In this document: one piece after another, positions 5,723 to 8,952 of the stretch
Numbering within the stretch: position 1 is the first letter of the stretch
How the letters are laid out: every line of letters begins with the position of its first letter
Assembly (NCBI GenBank): GCA_001940755.1
Contig: MEHH01000090.1
Location: forward strand, 1 to 8,952
Origin: Candidatus Heimdallarchaeota archaeon AB_125
GTDB lineage: Archaea > Asgardarchaeota > Heimdallarchaeia > Heimdallarchaeales > Heimdallarchaeaceae
Reading direction: 5' to 3'
DNA length: 8,952 nucleotides
Translations under genes and position numbers: made by a program
Notes under the pieces: model-generated
What the model was told of the DNA's origin: nothing
Database searches by the model: none
The model's input: the letters and a program-made list of their open reading frames with translations, nothing else

Positions 5723-6679
5723 ATGTCTGAACAAAAGAAAGTAGCAGTTGTAGCTATTGGAGGTAATTCACTTATCAAAGACAAGCAACATCAAACTGTT
5801 CAAGATCAATATAAAGCTGCAGAAGAAACTGCAATTCATCTTGTAGATATGATTGAAGCTGGGTGGGACATTGCTATAGGTCACGGAAATGGTCCTCAAG
5901 TTGGTTTCATTTTACGAAGAAGTGAAATAGCACATAAAGTAGAAGGTATGCATGAACTACCTCTAGATGTCTGTGGAGCTGATAGTCAAGGTGCTATTGG
6001 TTATGCACTTCAACAGAATATTCAGAATGAGCTGAAAAAAAGAGGAATTGACAAACCTGTCACTACAGTTGTGACTCAAGTCAGAGTAGACCCAAGCGAT
6101 CCTGCTTTTCAAACACCTGCTAAACCTATAGGAACCTTCATGGAAGCAGATGAGGCAACTCAAAGGAAGGAAACCTTAGGATGGAATGTAGTTGAAGATT
6201 CAGGTCGTGGTTGGCGTCGAGTAGTAGCATCCCCATTGCCTGTAGAAATCATGGAATTGGAAGCTGTTAAAGCTTTAATTGCAGCAGGTGTAATAACAAT
6301 TACAGTTGGTGGAGGAGGAATTCCTGTTATTCAAACAGATGATGGAGTCATTGGTACTGCTGCTGTTATTGACAAAGATTTTGCATCTGCTTTTCTGGCA
6401 AATGAAATTGATGCAGATATGCTTCTGATTTCAACAGCTGTTGAGAAAGTAGCCTTGAATTTTGGCAAACCAGATCAAGTTGATTTAGACCAGCTTACTG
6501 TTGCAGAAGCAAAGAAGTATCTAGACGAAGGAACTCACTTCGCAAAAGGTTCAATGGAACCCAAAATTAAAGCCATTGTTGGATTTCTAGAACAAGGCGG
6601 TAAGGAAGCTTTAATCACTAATCCTGAGAACATAGGTCGAGCTTTGAAGGGTGAAACTGGAACAAGAATCATTCCTTAA
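5723..6679 (+). CDS. arcC: Carbamate kinase
   Basis: Carbamate kinase of 318 aa, normal family length (about 310). It catalyses carbamoyl phosphate + ADP to ATP + carbamate, which decays to NH3 and CO2: the ATP-yielding step of arginine-deiminase, allantoin and purine fermentations. Motifs in order: AIGGNSL (11-17), GHGNGPQVG (53-61), LDVCGADSQGAIGYALQ (81-97), DPSDPAFQTPAKPIG (123-137, K134 equivalent to the catalytic Lys128 of the Enterococcus enzyme), GRGWRRVVASP (161-171), GGGGIPV (196-202), VIDKDFASA (215-223) and TAVEKVALNFGKP (238-250), with GSMEPK (276-281) near the end. The frame is open 55 codons further upstream, but that part is unlike the family and contains the promoter; ATG 5723 gives the canonical N-terminus. 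No arginine deiminase is present. The transcarbamylases just upstream are the obvious source of carbamoyl phosphate, as in the E. coli ygeW...yqeA cluster. Confidence 0.95.
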   Translation: MSEQKKVAVVAIGGNSLIKDKQHQTVQDQYKAAEETAIHLVDMIEAGWDIAIGHGNGPQVGFILRRSEIAHKVEGMHELPLDVCGADSQGAIGYALQQNIQNELKKRGIDKPVTTVVTQVRVDPSDPAFQTPAKPIGTFMEADEATQRKETLGWNVVEDSGRGWRRVVASPLPVEIMELEAVKALIAAGVITITVGGGGIPVIQTDDGVIGTAAVIDKDFASAFLANEIDADMLLISTAVEKVALNFGKPDQVDLDQLTVAEAKKYLDEGTHFAKGSMEPKIKAIVGFLEQGGKEALITNPENIGRALKGETGTRIIP

Positions 6680-6687
6680 ATCAGTCG

Positions 6688-6717
6688 TTGAAGATAGAAA
6701 CTTCTTCAATTTTTTTT
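6688..6717 (+). terminator. Hairpin plus T8 terminator after carbamate kinase
   Basis: TTGAAGA (6688-6694) pairs perfectly with TCTTCAA (6703-6709) around an 8 nt loop and is followed at once by eight T (6710-6717). The T-run reaches the stop codon of the convergent hydroxylase gene, so it separates the two transcripts. It has the form of an intrinsic terminator. Confidence 0.6.
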
Positions 6718-8952
6718 CATTCTTTTCTGAGTAATGGTAATGTGAAACGTGGTTTACCATCAAATTGATAGAAAGCTCCTGCAACAGCACCAGCTGTCGG
6801 AACTAAACCAATTTCTCCAACACCTTTGGATCCAAATCCGCCGATATCTTCTGGAACTTCAACAAAAATAACCTCAACTTCTGGAGTATCTCTTGCTTTT
6901 ATTATCTGCAAATCTCTCATTTTCAAAGAATCTGGTACACCTTTTGTTGATGGAAAACTCTCAGAAAGAGTATGACCTAAACCCATATGAATCCCTCCTT
7001 CAATCTGACCTGCACAAGCCATTGGATTCATCACTTTACCTACATCATGTGCTGCAATCATTTTCTTCAGATTTCCTTCTTCGTCAAGTAAAGCAACTTG
7101 AACTGCATAGCTGAATGTTAAATGGGTAACAGGATTATCTATTGGAGTTCCAGGTTTAACAGTGAAGTTAGTAATATATTCTCCATGAAATTCTTGACCT
7201 ACTAGTTCTTGGAGAGTTTTGGTTTCGAGAGCAAGAGCAAGCTTCTCAGCTGCCTTTTTTGCAGCCATAGAATCCAGAGCTGTTGCTCTAGAAGCAGTAG
7301 TCATTCCACATTTAGTTTTAGGATAACTTATTGATCTTACATCCATTTTTGATAATGGAATGTCAGTTAGTTCACTAACAACTTGTGAAAGAATGGTAAA
7401 TAATCCTTGACCCATTTCTGTAAAACCTGTTAGAATTTCTATTTTTTCATCTTCAAGTATCTTAATCAATACTCTTCCTGTATCTTCGAGACCATTTCCA
7501 ATTCCTGTGTTCTTTATTCCACAAGCAATTCCTGTAGGCATTTTGGAGTTTTTGTAAACATCTCTTACCGCATCTAAACACTTCTGCATTCCTACAACTG
7601 TTGGAGTCATTTTTTGTCCTGTTGCAAACCTTTGGCCATCTTTGAGTATATTTCTTTCTCTTATATCAAAATCATCTATTTCTATCCCATCATTTCTCAT
7701 TTTTTGAGCAATCAAATTTAGACAGGTTTCAATTGCAAAAGAAGTCTGGTTAACTCCAAATCCTCTCATAGCTCCACAAACAGGATTGTTAGTATACACT
7801 GCTTTAGCATCTACATCAACATTGGGAACATAATAAGGACCACAACAATGTCCAGCAGCACGTTCAACAACTTTTGCACCTACTGAAGCATATGCACCTG
7901 TATCAGCTATTAGTTTCATTCTAACAGCTGTTAGCTTACCATCTTTATCTGCCGCAACTTCGTAATTCATAGTCATGGGATGGCGCTTAACGTGCATCAA
8001 CATAGATTGTTCTCTAGTTAATACTGTTTTGACTGGTTTTTGAAGAAGATATGCTGCTACTGCTGTTTGAGCTTGACAGGTAAGATCTTCTTTTCCTCCA
8101 AAAGCTCCACCATTTGTAACTAATTCAACAATAACTTCTTCTGTACTTAAACCCAGAACTTCTGCAATTTGTCTTTGATCTTCATGGACACCTTGTCCTT
8201 GACTATAAACATGAATTCCATTTTCATTTGGAACAGCAAGAGAACTTTCAACCTCCATAAAAGCATGCTCTATTCTTTGTGTTTGAAATTGCTGACTTAT
8301 TACATATCTTGAACTGTTTAGAGCTTGATCTACATTCCCTCTCCCGAAGAAGGTATGACCAAGGAGGTTTCCTTTTTCATGAATTTTAACTGCATCAGTT
8401 TCTAAAGCTTGAATTGGATTATCGATAGGTTTGAGAACTTCATAGTCTATGTGAATTTTTTCTAGAGCTGCTCTAGCATGCAACATTGAATCTGCAACAA
8501 CCATTGCCAGAACATCTCCAACATATCTAATTATCTCTCCTTCAGCAACAAAAACAGGCCAATCTGGAATAATATGGCCGATAAACCTTTTACCAGGAAT
8601 GTCTGATGCTGTAAGAACTTTTGAAACTCCGCATGCTTTTTCTGCTTCAGAAACATCAATTTTCAGCACTTTAGCTCTAGGATATTTACTCAGGAGTAAA
8701 GCACCATGGAGCATATTTTCTTCTTCCATATCAGCTATGTATGGTTTCTCACCAAGTGCCATCTCTATTCCTCTATATCTATGGGCACTTGAACCAACTC
8801 CATCTTCCTTTGGTTTAAATTCTCTTGAAAAACCATACTTTTCACCAAAGAACTCTTTTCTTCTTGGAGGACCAGAGATATTTGTGTCTTTGTTTTGCCA
8901 ATGTTCTTCAGCTGTTTCAATAGCATCTATAATTCTCTGATAACCTGTACAT
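6717..8952 (-). CDS. Molybdenum hydroxylase, selenium-dependent xanthine dehydrogenase type (5' end beyond window edge)
   Basis: Purine or related N-heterocycle hydroxylase of the xanthine oxidase family. The frame has no stop back to the right edge (744 codons visible). An ATG at 8762 is internal: residues before it read CTGYQRIIDAI, the end of the second [2Fe-2S] domain (CRCTGY motif), then a linker ending HRYRGIE. So iron-sulfur and Mo-cofactor domains are fused, as in Desulfovibrio aldehyde oxidoreductase and the selenium-dependent xanthine dehydrogenase family; perhaps 130-160 residues are missing. Numbering from the edge Cys: QGQGVHEDQRQ (251-261), GGAFGGKED (281-289), AMRGFG (394-399), EMGQG (512-516) and KGVGE (709-713, catalytic Glu713). 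E288 and R396 match the purine-binding Glu and Arg of bovine xanthine oxidase, which aldehyde oxidases lack. KRHPM and AAGHCCGPYYVPNVDVDA resemble the selenium-dependent family. Selenium use cannot be read from sequence. It converges with carbamate kinase. Confidence 0.88.
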   Translation of the reverse strand, partial: CTGYQRIIDAIETAEEHWQNKDTNISGPPRRKEFFGEKYGFSREFKPKEDGVGSSAHRYRGIEMALGEKPYIADMEEENMLHGALLLSKYPRAKVLKIDVSEAEKACGVSKVLTASDIPGKRFIGHIIPDWPVFVAEGEIIRYVGDVLAMVVADSMLHARAALEKIHIDYEVLKPIDNPIQALETDAVKIHEKGNLLGHTFFGRGNVDQALNSSRYVISQQFQTQRIEHAFMEVESSLAVPNENGIHVYSQGQGVHEDQRQIAEVLGLSTEEVIVELVTNGGAFGGKEDLTCQAQTAVAAYLLQKPVKTVLTREQSMLMHVKRHPMTMNYEVAADKDGKLTAVRMKLIADTGAYASVGAKVVERAAGHCCGPYYVPNVDVDAKAVYTNNPVCGAMRGFGVNQTSFAIETCLNLIAQKMRNDGIEIDDFDIRERNILKDGQRFATGQKMTPTVVGMQKCLDAVRDVYKNSKMPTGIACGIKNTGIGNGLEDTGRVLIKILEDEKIEILTGFTEMGQGLFTILSQVVSELTDIPLSKMDVRSISYPKTKCGMTTASRATALDSMAAKKAAEKLALALETKTLQELVGQEFHGEYITNFTVKPGTPIDNPVTHLTFSYAVQVALLDEEGNLKKMIAAHDVGKVMNPMACAGQIEGGIHMGLGHTLSESFPSTKGVPDSLKMRDLQIIKARDTPEVEVIFVEVPEDIGGFGSKGVGEIGLVPTAGAVAGAFYQFDGKPRFTLPLLRKE

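Noticed and set aside
5521..5784. Minus-strand open frame of 87 codons
   Set aside because: Covers the divergent promoter region and the carbamate kinase N-terminus; no family features.
5963..6163. Minus-strand open frame of 66 codons
   Set aside because: Antisense inside carbamate kinase.
4024..6679. Arginine deiminase pathway (arcB-arcC)
   Set aside because: No arginine deiminase is present, and the transcarbamylase has the knot of YgeW/acetylornithine enzymes and HPLP instead of the ornithine HCLP motif.
6893..7114. Plus-strand open frame of 73 codons
   Set aside because: Antisense to the conserved C-terminal Mo domain of the hydroxylase.
8599..8940. Plus-strand open frame of 113 codons
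   Set aside because: Antisense to the hydroxylase, whose minus-strand frame reads through a recognisable Fe-S domain end here.

Overview
The window is AT-rich and codes densely on both strands. It most likely comes from an anaerobic archaeon. The evidence is four intergenic TATA-like elements. Two sit 27-28 bp upstream of an ATG that has no Shine-Dalgarno sequence, and a third about 31 bp upstream, as expected for leaderless or near-leaderless archaeal transcripts. The fourth precedes an mRNA leader that carries a good Shine-Dalgarno site. An Asgard-type lineage is possible, but that is a guess; no marker gene here fixes the taxonomy.

Layout, left to right: (1) the 3' part of a zinc-dependent medium-chain alcohol dehydrogenase (+), cut by the left edge; (2) a convergent minus-strand pair, a D-hydantoinase/dihydropyrimidinase-family amidohydrolase followed closely by a P-loop kinase of the chloramphenicol-phosphotransferase-like family; (3) a divergent promoter region at 2885-3061; (4) two tandem plus-strand transcarbamylase genes, the first built like aspartate transcarbamylase (PyrB) and the second like the knotted YgeW/N-acetylornithine type, with the second ATG six bases past the first stop, ending in a hairpin plus T-tract terminator; (5) a small minus-strand zinc-ribbon protein with a Cys-rich tail; (6) a divergent promoter region at 5508-5722; (7) a carbamate kinase (+) ending in a second hairpin plus T-tract; (8) a convergent molybdenum hydroxylase (-) resembling selenium-dependent xanthine dehydrogenase. 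Its reading frame runs off the right edge into an N-terminal [2Fe-2S] domain.

Together, hydantoinase + YgeW-type transcarbamylase + carbamate kinase + fused xanthine dehydrogenase matches the core of the bacterial anaerobic purine/ureide degradation cluster (E. coli ygeW-ygeX-ygeY-hyuA-yqeA with xdh genes). The proposed logic is as follows. The hydroxylase oxidises the purine. The hydantoinase opens a cyclic amide to a ureido (N-carbamoyl) acid. Transcarbamylases run backwards to release carbamoyl phosphate. Carbamate kinase then turns carbamoyl phosphate + ADP into ATP, NH3 and CO2. The most notable element is the PyrB-like enzyme. It keeps the carbamoyl-phosphate site but has lost the residues that bind aspartate, which suggests a second, undescribed ureido-acid transcarbamylase in the same pathway. 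The partner genes ygeX, ygeY, ygfK and ssnA are not in the window.

No tRNA, rRNA, CRISPR array, insertion sequence or integrase was seen. No gene-free stretch exceeds 300 bases.
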